Shown here: one piece after another, positions 47,350 through 56,979 of the stretch | Layout: every line of letters begins with the position of its first letter | Numbering within the stretch: the stretch's first letter is position 1 | NCBI RefSeq assembly: GCF_008386585.1 | Contig: NZ_VUOB01000023.1 | Location: forward strand, 60,514 to 124,513 | Direction: 5' to 3' | Length of the DNA: 64,000 nt | Source of the DNA: Solihabitans fulvus | Lineage (GTDB): Bacteria; Actinomycetota; Actinomycetes; Mycobacteriales; Pseudonocardiaceae | The notes under the pieces: generated by a model | Seen by the model: only the letters and a program-made list of their open reading frames with translations | Database searches by the model: none | What the model was told of the DNA's origin: nothing | Position numbers and translations under genes: made by a program

Positions 47350-48680
47350 GCCAGGTCTCCCGGTGCCGCGAAGCTGGTGAACGCCGTCCGCTTGGGCAGC
47401 CGGTACGCCTCGCGCCCGGTCACCGCGTTGAGGATGGTGGCGTTGCGGACCGCGCCGATGCCGAGGTCCGGCGCGGCGGGCCCGTGGCTGTGCAGATCGG
47501 CGTTGGCCACGAAGATCCGCCCGGTCACGGCGTGATCCAGCTCAACGGAGTGGTCCAGCCGCACCCGGTACCTGCCGCTGTCGTCCCTACGCAGCAACGG
47601 TTCTACGGGTTGCAGGAACACGGGTCGGCGCTGCCGGTAGCCGGTCGCCGCGACCACCAGGTCCGTGGTGTGCGTGAAGGTCCGCCCGGTGTCCCGGTGC
47701 AGGCAGGTCAACACCGCCCGGCCGGCGCTGTCCACCGCCGAGTCCTGGATCGCGGTCGCGCAGCGCAGCTCGACGTCGGCCAGCCCGTGCGTCAGCTCCC
47801 GCCGGTAGAGCAGGTCGTGCAGCTCCTCCAGTGTCTCCGCCGAGATCGCCTTGTAGTGCCGCCACTGCTCGGCGACCAGCTCGTCCCTGGTCCGCTCTGG
47901 CAGCTCGTGGAAGTACCTGACGTAGGCCGGAGTGGTCATCTCCAGCACGAGCTTCGTGTAGTCCAGCGGCGCGAAGGTCGGTGTCCTGGTCAGCCAGCTC
48001 ATCCCGCCACCGCCGGCCAGGTTGCGCCGCAACAGGTCCAGCGCCACCTCGGCCCCGGACTGCCCGGAGCCGACCACCGTCACGTGACCTGCTTTGTCCA
48101 CATCGGACTGTCGGTGCAGGTACTCGCTGGTGTGCATGAGTCGGTCGCCCGGCAGGTTCGCGAGCGAGCGCGGCACCGAGGGCTCGGTGCCGACCCCGAC
48201 CACCACGTCCTTGGCCAGCATCAGCAACCTGGCGCCGTCGCCGCGCACCACCCGCACCTCGAACCGGCCGTCGCTCTCGCGCCAGCGCACCGACTCGACC
48301 CGGTGCGAGAACCGCACCGACGGCAGCCGGGACGCGGCCCAGCGCAGGTAGTCCTCGTACTCCCGCCGGGTCGGGTGGAACCGCTCGCGGATGTAGAACG
48401 GGTACAGCCGGTCGTTGTCACGCAGGTAGGCCAGGAACGACAGCGGGTGCGTCGGCTCGACCAGGCTCACCAGGTCGGCCAGGAAGCTGACCTGGAGCAG
48501 CGCGTCGTCGAACATCAGCCCGCTGTGCCAGCGCAGTTCCTGGCGTGCCTCGAGCACCACGAGGTCGAGGCCGTCGACCGTGGACGCGAGCGCGGCCAGC
48601 CCGAGGTTGAACGGGCCGCAGCCGACCGCGATCACGTCGTGCTCGCTGGTCTCCTGCGCGGGTGTCCGGTGGTCGGTCAC
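47346..48680 (-). CDS. Amine N-hydroxylase (lysine/ornithine N-monooxygenase family)
   Basis: This 444-residue flavoprotein has the FAD motif IAVGCGPFNLGLAALAST, the NADPH motif VTVVGSGQSGAEVALDLLRR and the conserved VVAATGYRQRR, as in IucD, RhbE and DesB. HPLSFLAYLRDNDRLYPFYI lies in the substrate/FAD region. It N-hydroxylates a diamine such as cadaverine or 1,3-diaminopropane. Start GTG 48680 overlaps the acetyltransferase stop; the longer upstream frame is the acetyltransferase's shadow. Confidence 0.92.
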   Translation of the reverse strand: MTDHRTPAQETSEHDVIAVGCGPFNLGLAALASTVDGLDLVVLEARQELRWHSGLMFDDALLQVSFLADLVSLVEPTHPLSFLAYLRDNDRLYPFYIRERFHPTRREYEDYLRWAASRLPSVRFSHRVESVRWRESDGRFEVRVVRGDGARLLMLAKDVVVGVGTEPSVPRSLANLPGDRLMHTSEYLHRQSDVDKAGHVTVVGSGQSGAEVALDLLRRNLAGGGGMSWLTRTPTFAPLDYTKLVLEMTTPAYVRYFHELPERTRDELVAEQWRHYKAISAETLEELHDLLYRRELTHGLADVELRCATAIQDSAVDSAGRAVLTCLHRDTGRTFTHTTDLVVAATGYRQRRPVFLQPVEPLLRRDDSGRYRVRLDHSVELDHAVTGRIFVANADLHSHGPAAPDLGIGAVRNATILNAVTGREAYRLPKRTAFTSFAAPGDLA

Positions 48681-49249
48681 AGCATGTCCTCCTCGGTGCG
48701 CGGACACACGAACAGCGCGGCCGTCTTGTCTGGTAGGTCGATCTCGCCGGCGAGCCGGAAGCCGCCGGAGCCGAACGCCCTGACGGCGGCCGTGTTGCGG
48801 ACGTCGGGCTCCAGCAACACCCTGCCGCACAACGGATCGGCCTCGAACAACGCGGCGGTGAGCACCGGCAGCAGCGAGCTGACCAGCCCCCGGCCCGTCC
48901 TGCCCAACTCGCCGATCGCCAGGTGCAGCCCGACGTCCTGCGGCCGCGCGGGGTAGCAGGCCCCGAGCTGATCAAGGACCGGGCGGTAGATCTCCAGGTA
49001 CAGCACGGGAATCCCGTCCCGGCTGACCAGGCATGGCCGGGAGTGCGTGCCGCCGAGCTGCCTGCTGAGCTCCTCGTGCCAGCGCTGCCTCGGCCACGCC
49101 TGGAGCCAGTACGCGGCCACGTGCGGGGCCTGCATCCAGCGCTGGACGAGGTCGAGGTCGGGGCTGTCCGGATCGACCACCCGCAACGCCCAACCGTCCC
49201 CGAGCACAGGTACCGGCGGCGCCGAAACGCCAACCAACTGTTCACTCAT
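48677..49249 (-). CDS. Siderophore acetyltransferase (RhbD/IucB/DesC type)
   Basis: This 190-residue GNAT of the siderophore type has QRWMQAPHVAAYWLQAWPR, the VLYLEIYRPVLDQLGACYPA strand, QDVGLHLAIGELGRTGRGLV (acetyl-CoA site) and VLLEPDVRNTAAVRAFGSGG followed by FRLAGEID. It acetylates the hydroxylamine made by the hydroxylase to give a hydroxamate. Start ATG 49249 overlaps the upstream NIS stop. It could accept longer acyl groups as in rhizobactin or acinetoferrin variants, but this cannot be read from the sequence. Confidence 0.9.
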   Translation of the reverse strand: MSEQLVGVSAPPVPVLGDGWALRVVDPDSPDLDLVQRWMQAPHVAAYWLQAWPRQRWHEELSRQLGGTHSRPCLVSRDGIPVLYLEIYRPVLDQLGACYPARPQDVGLHLAIGELGRTGRGLVSSLLPVLTAALFEADPLCGRVLLEPDVRNTAAVRAFGSGGFRLAGEIDLPDKTAALFVCPRTEEDML

Positions 49250-51018
49250 CGCCGCGCCCCCCGCAGTGGATTCGGCGCGTCCAGATACACCGACTGGGCG
49301 TCGAGCGGCGCGAGCACCTCGTCGATCCCGTGCAGCCTGGTGAGCAGGTTCCCCTTGCACGGCAACGTGTCCGCGTCCAGCCAGCGGCGCGCCAACCGAT
49401 CCCCGTCCGGTCCGGCGTCGGCGAGCGACCCCAGTGCGGCGTCCAGGCGTTCGGCGACCACGCCGAGCAGGTCCTCCTCGCTGGCGAGCCCGTCGACCGC
49501 GAGGCAGCCGACGACCGCGAGCGCCTGGTTGCGCAGCAGGTAGTAGGACAGCCGCTCGTCGACGATCGCGTCGTCGACCACCGCGAGCGTGCTCGTGTCG
49601 GCCTCGGCGCGGGCCAGCAGTCCCGGCAGGTGCGAGGCGGCCAGGTAGTAGCCCTGGTTGTCCCGGAACGCGCCGCCGACGACCTCGCCGCGCTCGTTCA
49701 GCCGCACCAACGTGTTCTGCTGGTGCGCCTCCAGCCCGATGCCCGTCTCGGCGTGCAGCCGGAGCATCGGCACCAGCACGTGGTCGACGTAGTCGCCGAC
49801 CCAGCGCCGAGCCGCGCCGGGACCGGACGCCGCCACCAGCTCGCCGAGGCGGCTGCGGCCAAGACCCGGCCGGGGAGCGACCAGCCCGACCAGGCACCGC
49901 AGCGCGTCGATCCCGGCCGGCACCTCCCGCACCGCGACGTCGAGACCCGTCACCTCGGGGCCCGCCGCGCGGCCCGGTTCGTCGACGGCCAGCCACGCCG
50001 GGTCCCGCACCACGTGGAACTCGGGATGCGCCAGCTCGGTGCCGGCCGCGTAGCCCGCGTCCAGCAGGCGATGGATCTCCAGCCCGCGCCGCAGTTCGGT
50101 GCGGGTGGACTCGCGCCGGGAGTTGGTGATGCGCAACCCGAGCGAGAGCTTGAGCATCACCGGGGCGTCGGGCCGGTAGACCGTGCGCAGGCTGGACGTC
50201 GGCCACCAGCGCGGGCCGAGCTCGCCGAGCGCCTCCAGCCGCCCGTCGGCCAACAGCGCCGCGATCCTCGGCCGGTGCGGCAGGTCGCGGGCCTGCCACG
50301 GGTGCGCGGGGATCAGCACCCTGCCGTCGGCCAGCCGTCGTTCGCTCAGCTCGGCCAGCAACGCGACGGTGTCGCGGCCGCCGAGTGAGGACGAGCCGGC
50401 CACCGCGTCGTGCGAGACCACCGACTCGTCGGCCGCGAACCAGTGCAGCCGGAACGAGCCGCGCAGCTCGGGGGCGTAGGCGGCGTCCTCGGCGACCGAG
50501 ACGCCGTCCCGGCTCTTCGGCGCGGGATGGTTGAGGTGCCCGAGCAGCAGGGCCTGTTCCGCGTCGAGGAAGCCGTTGACCCCCTCGGGCACGGCGGTCT
50601 CCGCGCGGCGGTGCGCCACGTACCCGGTGACCCGCCGGACGGACTCGGCGGTGCGCTCGACCAGGTCGTCCGCCTCGCCGGCCGGCACGCCGCCGCGCGC
50701 GGCCGCCTCCTGGGCGACCAGCGCGACCGCGAGCACGGGGTCGGCCGGGCCGACGGGGACGCCGTCGGCGCGCAGCAGCGAGACCGGGCCGAAGCGGTGC
50801 CAGCCGGTGGGGGAGCGGTGCAGGACCTCGGTGGCCAGGGTCAGGCCGGTGGCGGGCAGCGGCACCCGCAGCTGGCCGGCCGGCACGTCCGTCCCGGTCT
50901 CGCGCAGCCAACACCGCAGCAGCGCCTCCAGATGCGCGTGCTCGGCCGAGGTCCTCGGGCTGGCCGCGTCGAGCCGATCGGCGGGGGCGTCCGTGTGGAC
51001 GGCGCTGTTGCTGGTCAT
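49246..51018 (-). CDS. NIS siderophore synthetase, RhbC/IucA-like
   Basis: This 590-residue IucA/IucC-family synthetase has GRVLIPAHPWQARDLPHRPR, VMLKLSLGLRITNSRRESTR, GIGLEAHQQNTLVRLNERGE and VVGGAFRDNQGYYLAAS, the ATP- and substrate-binding signatures. By position and similarity it should make the first amide bond to citrate (type A). The start is ATG 51018, overlapping the decarboxylase stop (ATGA). It is a different branch from the second synthetase of the operon, not a recent copy. Confidence 0.9.
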   Translation of the reverse strand: MTSNSAVHTDAPADRLDAASPRTSAEHAHLEALLRCWLRETGTDVPAGQLRVPLPATGLTLATEVLHRSPTGWHRFGPVSLLRADGVPVGPADPVLAVALVAQEAAARGGVPAGEADDLVERTAESVRRVTGYVAHRRAETAVPEGVNGFLDAEQALLLGHLNHPAPKSRDGVSVAEDAAYAPELRGSFRLHWFAADESVVSHDAVAGSSSLGGRDTVALLAELSERRLADGRVLIPAHPWQARDLPHRPRIAALLADGRLEALGELGPRWWPTSSLRTVYRPDAPVMLKLSLGLRITNSRRESTRTELRRGLEIHRLLDAGYAAGTELAHPEFHVVRDPAWLAVDEPGRAAGPEVTGLDVAVREVPAGIDALRCLVGLVAPRPGLGRSRLGELVAASGPGAARRWVGDYVDHVLVPMLRLHAETGIGLEAHQQNTLVRLNERGEVVGGAFRDNQGYYLAASHLPGLLARAEADTSTLAVVDDAIVDERLSYYLLRNQALAVVGCLAVDGLASEEDLLGVVAERLDAALGSLADAGPDGDRLARRWLDADTLPCKGNLLTRLHGIDEVLAPLDAQSVYLDAPNPLRGARR

Positions 51019-52574
51019 GCGGCACCTTCTTCGTGCGCCTCGGCGACGGTCGGGGAGTGGCGCTCGCAGGCCGCGCCCGCGTCCAACACCAGCGCGAGCA
51101 GGTCGTCGATGTCGGCCTCGGTCGCGGTCGGGTTGAGCAGGGTCAGCTTCAGGCAGGTGACGGGCTCGTCGGCCGGCCCGGCCGGGCGCGCGGAGGTGCG
51201 GCCGATCAGCGCGGTGCCCCGATGCAGCAGCCTGCGGCGCAGCTCGCCGTTGACCCGGTCGCGGGTGGCCGGATCCTCGGCAAGGTAACGGAACACCACG
51301 GTGGTCAGCTCCGCCCCGGCGACCAGTTCCAGCCTGGGTTCGGCGGCGATACGGGCCTCGGCGTGCCTGGCCAGCCGGTGGCAGGTGTCCACGAACTGGC
51401 CGAGCCCGTGCCGCCCGTAGGCGAGCAGGGTGGCGGCGATCTTGACCGCGTCGGGCCGCCGGGTGGTTTGCAGGGTGCGGCCAAGCAGCCCGTCGTAGCC
51501 TGCGGCGCGGTCGTCGGCTGGGTTCAGGTAGTCCACCGACCGGTCGAGGGCGGCGAACGCGGCCCGGTCGCGCACCAGCAGCACGCTCGCGGCGGCGGGC
51601 TGCCAACCGATCTTGTGCAGGTCGACGGTGACGGAGTCGGCGTGGGTGAGCCCGTCCATCCGCCCGGCGAGCGAGTCGGAGAACAGCGTGCCGAACCCGT
51701 AGGCGGCGTCCACGTGCAGCCAGGCGCCGTGCTCGCGGGCCAGCGCGGTCAGCTCGGCAAGCGGGTCGACGGAGCCGAAGTCCGTGGTGCCGGCCGTGGC
51801 GACGACCGCGATCGGGGTGTGCTCCTCGCCGAGGTCGCGCAGCATCGCGGCGAGCGCGTCCGGCCGCATCCGGTGCCGTTCGTCCACCGGCACCGCCCGC
51901 ACGGCGGACTCGCCGAGCCCGAGCGTCGCGCAGGCGCGGTGCACCGAGAAGTGCGCGAGCTCCGAGCAGAACACCACGGGCTTCGGCAGCGCGGCCACGC
52001 CGTCCCTGCGCACGTCCACCCCGCGCCGCGCCGCCGCCGCGTCCCTGGCCAGCAGCAGCGCGGTCAGGTTGGACAGCGAGCCGCCCGGCGTCAGCACGCC
52101 GTCGGCCCCGTCGTCGAAGCCGGCAAGCGAGGTCAGCGCGTCGACCACCCAGCGCTCCACCGCGATGGTGGCCGGCCCGGAGTCGTAGGTGTCCAGCGAG
52201 GCGTTGCCGGCGCTGGCCAGCGCGTCGGCGGCGACGGCGACGGTCAGCGGCGGCGGCTGGAGGTGCGCGGCGGCCATCGGGTGGCTCAGGTCGATGCCCT
52301 GCTCGACCAGCACGGTGGCCAGCCGGTGCAGGGCGGCGTCGGTGCCGACGCCGCGTTCGGGCATGCCGGCCGGGCCGAGCGCGGCGGTCGTCGCGGCGAG
52401 CACGTCGGCGGGCGCGCCCTGGGGCAGCGGGCCGCGGGGGCGCCGTGCGGAGCGCGCCCCGGCCACCGCGCGGGTCACCGCGACGGAGAGTTCGACCAGC
52501 CCTTCCGCCGACCCGGCCAGCAGACCGGGCGGCGGGGACGGTGCGACGGGTGGGGCCTCGGCAGCCGGGATCAC
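51015..52574 (-). CDS. PLP-dependent group II decarboxylase (RhbB/DesA type)
   Basis: This 519-residue enzyme has LTPGGSLSNLTALLLARDAA (PLP phosphate loop), VVATAGTTDFGSVDPLAELT (His/Asp region), HVDAAYGFGTLFSD, and the PLP lysine in SVTVDLHKIGWQPAAASVLL. Members decarboxylate L-2,4-diaminobutyrate (RhbB) or L-lysine (DesA). GTG 52574 has GGAGGT just upstream. No diaminobutyrate aminotransferase is present in the window, so lysine to cadaverine is quite possible. It is the first gene of the iron-regulated operon. Confidence 0.9.
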   Translation of the reverse strand: MIPAAEAPPVAPSPPPGLLAGSAEGLVELSVAVTRAVAGARSARRPRGPLPQGAPADVLAATTAALGPAGMPERGVGTDAALHRLATVLVEQGIDLSHPMAAAHLQPPPLTVAVAADALASAGNASLDTYDSGPATIAVERWVVDALTSLAGFDDGADGVLTPGGSLSNLTALLLARDAAAARRGVDVRRDGVAALPKPVVFCSELAHFSVHRACATLGLGESAVRAVPVDERHRMRPDALAAMLRDLGEEHTPIAVVATAGTTDFGSVDPLAELTALAREHGAWLHVDAAYGFGTLFSDSLAGRMDGLTHADSVTVDLHKIGWQPAAASVLLVRDRAAFAALDRSVDYLNPADDRAAGYDGLLGRTLQTTRRPDAVKIAATLLAYGRHGLGQFVDTCHRLARHAEARIAAEPRLELVAGAELTTVVFRYLAEDPATRDRVNGELRRRLLHRGTALIGRTSARPAGPADEPVTCLKLTLLNPTATEADIDDLLALVLDAGAACERHSPTVAEAHEEGAA

Positions 52575-52603
52575 GGCACCTCCGGAAGATCGACGAGTGA
52601 CAG

Positions 52604-52642
52604 CGAGGCAAGGCTAACCTCGCAAAGGTAAGGCTTACCTCA
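52604..52642 (-). promoter_or_regulatory. Two tandem iron boxes (DtxR/IdeR/DmdR type)
   Basis: Box 1, 52604-52622, contains AGGCAAGGCTAACCT, which fits 13 of 15 core positions. Box 2, 52624-52642, AAAGGTAAGGCTTACCTCA, fits the 19-bp consensus TWAGGTTAGSCTAACCTWA at about 14 positions. The centres are 20 bp apart. They lie 30-68 bp before the operon start, in the promoter zone. The whole intergenic region (52575-52893) carries no gene. Confidence 0.85.
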
Positions 52643-52893
52643 CCTGCACCATGATCCGCGTGTCAAGCGGCCGCTCGGCTTTGCTAGCCACGTCACGTTT
52701 GCCGCCGGTCACTCCTCGTGGTGACGGTACCGGCGGTAACGGTGATCCGATCGGCTCCGTTCGGGGGAGGCGCGGTAGCCTGACCGGCAATCGGATATTC
52801 GCTTCGGCCGCCAACCGACGGGACCTACGCTCGCGTCGGGTAGCTCGTCATGTGGGTCGAGCCCGGCGAGTCGCTTGGTACAAGGAGGACCCC

Positions 52894-53307
52894 GTGTCGC
52901 CAGGGCAGATCGCCGCGCTGATCGCAGCCGGCGCGTTCGTGCTGCTGGTGCTGTTCTTGGCGGTCACGTTGGTCAAGCTCGGCCGCACCCTCGACGAGGC
53001 CACCGTCGCGATCCGCAAGGCGCACAAGAACAGCGACCCGCTGTTCCTCGAGGCCAACACGACGCTGACGCACGTGAACACCCAGCTCGAGCGCGTCGAC
53101 GGCATCACGGCCAACGCCCGCGCGGTCAGCGGCAACGTCTCGGCCCTCACCTCGCTGTTCACCGCGACCCTCGGTGGCCCGCTGGTCAAGGCGGCCGCGC
53201 TGTCCTACGGCCTGAGCAAGGCGGTCCGCGCGCGCCGCAAGGCCGCGGTCGAGACCCCTGGCAAGCACTCCCGCCGGCCGGGCCGGCGCAAGGGAGGCCG
53301 TCGATGA
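52894..53307 (+). CDS. DUF948-containing membrane-anchored protein
   Basis: This 137-residue protein has an N-terminal membrane helix ([20 protein letters not shown]), a DUF948 amphipathic helix ([40 protein letters not shown]) and a basic tail ([15 protein letters not shown]). AAGGAGG precedes GTG 52894. The gene is a constant upstream neighbour of alaS in actinobacteria. Its function is unknown, perhaps a cell-envelope or division-associated anchor. Confidence 0.88.
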   Translation: MSPGQIAALIAAGAFVLLVLFLAVTLVKLGRTLDEATVAIRKAHKNSDPLFLEANTTLTHVNTQLERVDGITANARAVSGNVSALTSLFTATLGGPLVKAAALSYGLSKAVRARRKAAVETPGKHSRRPGRRKGGRR

Positions 53308-53663
53308 GAAGGCTGTTCTGGTTCGGCGTCGGCCTCGCGGCCGGCGTCGCGGTCGCCCGCAAGGCCAGCAACACCGCCAGGCAGATCACCCCGGCCGGCA
53401 TCGCCGCCAACGTCGGCGACGGCCTGCGGGAACTCGCCGGCGCCGTGGGCGCGTTCGGTGCCGAGGTGCGCGTCGGCATGGTCGAGCGCGAGCAGGAGCT
53501 GCACGACGTCGTCGAGCGCCAGACCGGAGTCGGCACCGGCGGCAGGCCCCGCCGCGACACCCGCGACAGCGAGGACTTCGCCCTCGGCGCCACCGGTTGG
53601 CGGCCCGACGAGCAAACCGTCCGCAGGAGCGCGAGGGCGCGAGCGCGCCGGGCGGGCGGCTGA
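53304..53663 (+). CDS. Small protein upstream of alaS (DUF6167-like)
   Basis: This 119-residue protein has a short N-terminal hydrophobic segment ([20 protein letters not shown]), then a helical region ([35 protein letters not shown]) and a basic disordered end. It overlaps the DUF948 gene (ATGA). It is typical of the actinobacterial DUF948 - DUF6167 - alaS order. Function unknown. Confidence 0.82.
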   Translation: MRRLFWFGVGLAAGVAVARKASNTARQITPAGIAANVGDGLRELAGAVGAFGAEVRVGMVEREQELHDVVERQTGVGTGGRPRRDTRDSEDFALGATGWRPDEQTVRRSARARARRAGG

Positions 53664-53782
53664 CCCCGCGCCACCACCCGGCGCAGGGGCACGCACCGCA
53701 GTCGCCCGCCTTCGCAGCGACCCACCCGACTTCGAGCCGGCGGCAAACACCGGCCGGCTCAGCACACCGAGGACATCCAACC

Positions 53783-56455
53783 GTGCAGACAAACGAGATC
53801 ATCAAGCGTTTCCGCGAGCATTTCGAGCGAAACGGCCACTCCGTCGTGCCCAGCGCCTCGCTGCTGCTCGACGACCCCAACCTGTTGTTCGTCAACGCGG
53901 GCATGGTGCCGTTCAAGCCGTACTTCCTCGGCGAGGCCCCTGCGCCGTGGCCGCGCGCCACCAGCATCCAGAAGGTCGTCCGCACCGGCGACATCGAAGA
54001 GGTCGGCAAGACCAGCCGGCACACCACCTTCTTCCAGATGGCCGGCAACTTCTCCTTCGGTGACTACTTCAAGGAACGGGCCATCGAGCTCGCCTGGGAG
54101 CTGATCACCAAGTCGCAGGACGACGGCGGCTACGGGCTCGACCCCGAGCGCATCTGGGTCACCGTCTACCAGGACGACGACGAGTCCATCGCGCTGTGGC
54201 AGAAGATCGCCGGCCTGCCCGAGGAGCGGGTCCAGCGCAGGGGCATGGAGGACAACCTCTGGTCCATGACGGTGCCGGGGCCGTGCGGGCCGTGCTCGGA
54301 GATCTACTACGACCGTGGGCCACAGTTCGGCGAGGAGGGCGGGCCCGTCGTCGACGAGGACCGTTACCTCGAGGTCTGGAACCTCGTCTTCATGCAGAAC
54401 GTGCGTGGACCCGGCGGGGCGAAGAAGGACTTCGAGATCCTCGGCGAGCTGCCGAACAAGAACATCGACACCGGCATGGGTGTCGAGCGGATGGCCGCGC
54501 TGTTGCAGGGCGTGGAGAACGTCTACGAGACCGACCTCGTCCGCACGGTGATCAGTAAGGCGGAGGAGCTGTCCAGGCGCCGCTACGGCGCCGACCACAC
54601 CGACGACGTGCGGTTCCGGGTCATCGCGGACCACGCCCGCACCGGCGTGATGCTGATCGCCGACGGCGTCACCCCCGGCAACGAGGCCAGGGGCTACGTG
54701 CTGCGCAGGCTGCTGCGCCGCATCGTCCGCTCGGCGCGGCTGCTCGGCGTCACCGAGCCCGTGCTCGCCACGTTCGCCGCCGTCGTGCGCGACACCATGG
54801 GCTCGTCCTACCCCGACCTGGTGACCGACTTCGCCCGCATCGAGTCGATCATCAAGGCCGAGGAGGACACCTTCCTCACCACGCTCACCGCGGGCTCGAA
54901 GATCTTCGAGGTGGCGGCCGAGGAGATCAGGTCCGCCGGCCGCGCCATGCTGCCCGGCGACAAGGCCTTCCAGCTGCACGACACCTACGGCTTCCCCATC
55001 GACCTCACCCTGGAGATGGCCGCCGAGCAGGGCCTGTCCGTCGACGAGGACGGCTTCCGCAGGCTGATGGCCGAGCAGCGCGCCAGGGCCAAGGCCGACG
55101 CCGCGTCCCGCAAGACCGGGCACGGCGACCAGTCGGTGTACCGGGAGCTGCTCAACCTCGGCGCCACCGAGTTCACCGGCTACGCCGAACTCGCCAGCGA
55201 GGCCACCGTGCGCGGCATCGTGCGCGACGGCCAGCGCGTGCGCAGCGCGGTCGAGGGCGAGATCGTCGAGGTCGTGCTCGACCGGACCCCGCTCTACGCC
55301 GAGTCCGGCGGCCAGGAGAGCGACGCGGGCGTGATCGTCGCCGACGGCCTCGACCTGGAGGTCGTCGACGTCCAGAAGGTCGCCAAGAAGCTGTGGGTGC
55401 ACCAGGTTCGGGTGCGCGGCGGCGAGCTCGTCGAGGGTCAGCACGTCGAGGCCAGGGTCGACCAGGAGTGGCGGGTCGGCGCGCGTCAGGGGCACTCCGG
55501 CACGCACGTCGTGCACGCCGCGCTGCGCCAGGTGCTCGGCCCGTCCGCGCTACAGAGCGGCTCGTACAACAAGCCCGGTTACCTGCGCCTGGACTTCGCC
55601 TGGACCGGCGGCCTCTCCGAGGAGACCCGCAGCGAGATCGAGGAAGTCTCGAACCTGGCTGTCCGCAAGGACCTTCCGGTCAAGGTGGTGTACACCTCGC
55701 TGCCAGGAGCCAAGGAGATGGGCGCGGTCGCGCTGTTCGGCGAGACCTACGACGAGGAGGTGAGGGTCGTCGAGATCGGCGGCCCGTGGTCCCGCGAGCT
55801 GTGCGGTGGCACGCACGTGGAGCACTCCTCGCAGATCGGCCCGATCACCCTGCTCGGTGAGTCCTCGGTCGGCTCCGGCGTGCGCCGCATCGAGGCCTAC
55901 GTCGGCATCGAGGCGTTCCGCTACCTGGCCACCGAGCGCGCCCTGATGCAGAACCTGGCCGCCATGCTGAAGGTGCCGGACGCCGACGTGCCCGGTCGCG
56001 TCGAGGCGCTGGTGGAGCGGCTGCGCGTGGCCGAGAAGGAGCTTGAGCGGTTGCGCGGTGCGCAGCTGCTGTCCTCCGTTGGCCAGTTCGTGGAGCAGGC
56101 ACAGGACGTTCGCGGCGTGGCCGTGGTAGCCGTCGCCGTCCCGAACGGCGTGTCCGCCGGCGACCTGCGCACGCTGGCCGTGGAGGTGCGCAACCGGCTG
56201 GGCAGCAGGCCCGGCGTGGTCGCGCTGTTCTCCGTCGACGGCTCGAAGGTGAGCTTCGTGGTCGCCACCACGGCCGCTGCCCGCGACCTGAAGCTGGCCG
56301 CCGGCAAGCTGGTGCCGGCCTTCGCGCCGGTCATCGGCGGCCGCGGCGGCGGCAAGCCGGACCTGGCCCAGGGCGGCGGCACCGACGCCACCGGCGTGGA
56401 CAAGGCGATCGCCGCCTTGCGGGCCGAGGTCGACCGGGCGGTGGCCGGATCTTGA
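53783..56455 (+). CDS. alaS: Alanine-tRNA ligase
   Basis: This 890-residue AlaRS has the N-terminal aminoacylation domain ([36 protein letters not shown] in motif 1/2). The editing domain has zinc-type HxxxH in [12 protein letters not shown] and Cxx..H in [15 protein letters not shown]-terminal C-Ala region follows ([26 protein letters not shown]). It charges tRNA-Ala and edits mischarged Ser and Gly. GTG 53783 ([10 protein letters not shown]) is the family start; upstream frame is non-coding. It is followed by ruvX with a 4-bp overlap. Confidence 0.97.
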   Translation: MQTNEIIKRFREHFERNGHSVVPSASLLLDDPNLLFVNAGMVPFKPYFLGEAPAPWPRATSIQKVVRTGDIEEVGKTSRHTTFFQMAGNFSFGDYFKERAIELAWELITKSQDDGGYGLDPERIWVTVYQDDDESIALWQKIAGLPEERVQRRGMEDNLWSMTVPGPCGPCSEIYYDRGPQFGEEGGPVVDEDRYLEVWNLVFMQNVRGPGGAKKDFEILGELPNKNIDTGMGVERMAALLQGVENVYETDLVRTVISKAEELSRRRYGADHTDDVRFRVIADHARTGVMLIADGVTPGNEARGYVLRRLLRRIVRSARLLGVTEPVLATFAAVVRDTMGSSYPDLVTDFARIESIIKAEEDTFLTTLTAGSKIFEVAAEEIRSAGRAMLPGDKAFQLHDTYGFPIDLTLEMAAEQGLSVDEDGFRRLMAEQRARAKADAASRKTGHGDQSVYRELLNLGATEFTGYAELASEATVRGIVRDGQRVRSAVEGEIVEVVLDRTPLYAESGGQESDAGVIVADGLDLEVVDVQKVAKKLWVHQVRVRGGELVEGQHVEARVDQEWRVGARQGHSGTHVVHAALRQVLGPSALQSGSYNKPGYLRLDFAWTGGLSEETRSEIEEVSNLAVRKDLPVKVVYTSLPGAKEMGAVALFGETYDEEVRVVEIGGPWSRELCGGTHVEHSSQIGPITLLGESSVGSGVRRIEAYVGIEAFRYLATERALMQNLAAMLKVPDADVPGRVEALVERLRVAEKELERLRGAQLLSSVGQFVEQAQDVRGVAVVAVAVPNGVSAGDLRTLAVEVRNRLGSRPGVVALFSVDGSKVSFVVATTAAARDLKLAAGKLVPAFAPVIGGRGGGKPDLAQGGGTDATGVDKAIAALRAEVDRAVAGS

Positions 56456-56979
56456 CGGGCAAGGGGCAGTCCGCTGCCGGGTCGGGCGCGCGCAGGCCCG
56501 ACCGGCCCGGCACGGACGACCCCGGCCGCGGCCGGCGGCTCGGCGTTGACGTCGGCGCGGTGCGCGTCGGCGTCGCGCTGAGCGATCCGTCACCCTTTCT
56601 CGCGACTCCACTGGTTACCCTGTCTCGTGACGAAAAGGCCAACCGGGACCTGACCGAGTTGGTTGCTCTCGTGACGGAACATGAGGTGGTCGAAGTGGTC
56701 GTCGGACTGCCGACGACGCTGGCCGGGCGGCACGGGCCTGCGGCGCAGATCGCCGAGGCGTACGCTGCCGCGTTGGCCGAGCGTGTCGCCCCGATTCCGG
56801 TCCGGCTCACCGACGAGCGGTTGACCACGGTGACCGCCAGCCGGGTGCTCGCCGAGCGGGGCGTCCGTGGGCGACGGCAGCGTGCCGTCGTCGACCAGGC
56901 CGCCGCGGTGGAGATCCTCCAGTCGTGGTTGGACGGGAGGGCCCAGCACCTGGCGCGATCGGCCGAGGAGGACCGGTGA
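56452..56979 (+). CDS. ruvX: Holliday junction resolvase-like RuvX (YqgF)
   Basis: This 175-residue RNase H-fold protein has [20 protein letters not shown] (catalytic Asp), [36 protein letters not shown] and [16 protein letters not shown] (last Asp). It acts in Holliday junction and 16S rRNA end processing. TTG 56452 is the start, overlapping the alaS stop, and matches the conserved gene order. The N-terminal 30 residues are a low-complexity extension ([18 protein letters not shown]). Confidence 0.93.
   Translation: MTGKGQSAAGSGARRPDRPGTDDPGRGRRLGVDVGAVRVGVALSDPSPFLATPLVTLSRDEKANRDLTELVALVTEHEVVEVVVGLPTTLAGRHGPAAQIAEAYAAALAERVAPIPVRLTDERLTTVTASRVLAERGVRGRRQRAVVDQAAAVEILQSWLDGRAQHLARSAEEDR

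Noticed and set aside
46000..52574. Desferrioxamine (desABCD) cluster
   Set aside because: There are two NIS synthetases from different branches and the order matches rhbBCDEF better, so a single-synthetase desferrioxamine assignment is not preferred.
53759..55516. A long antisense frame within alaS
   Set aside because: alaS motifs on the plus strand are unambiguous, so this is a shadow frame.
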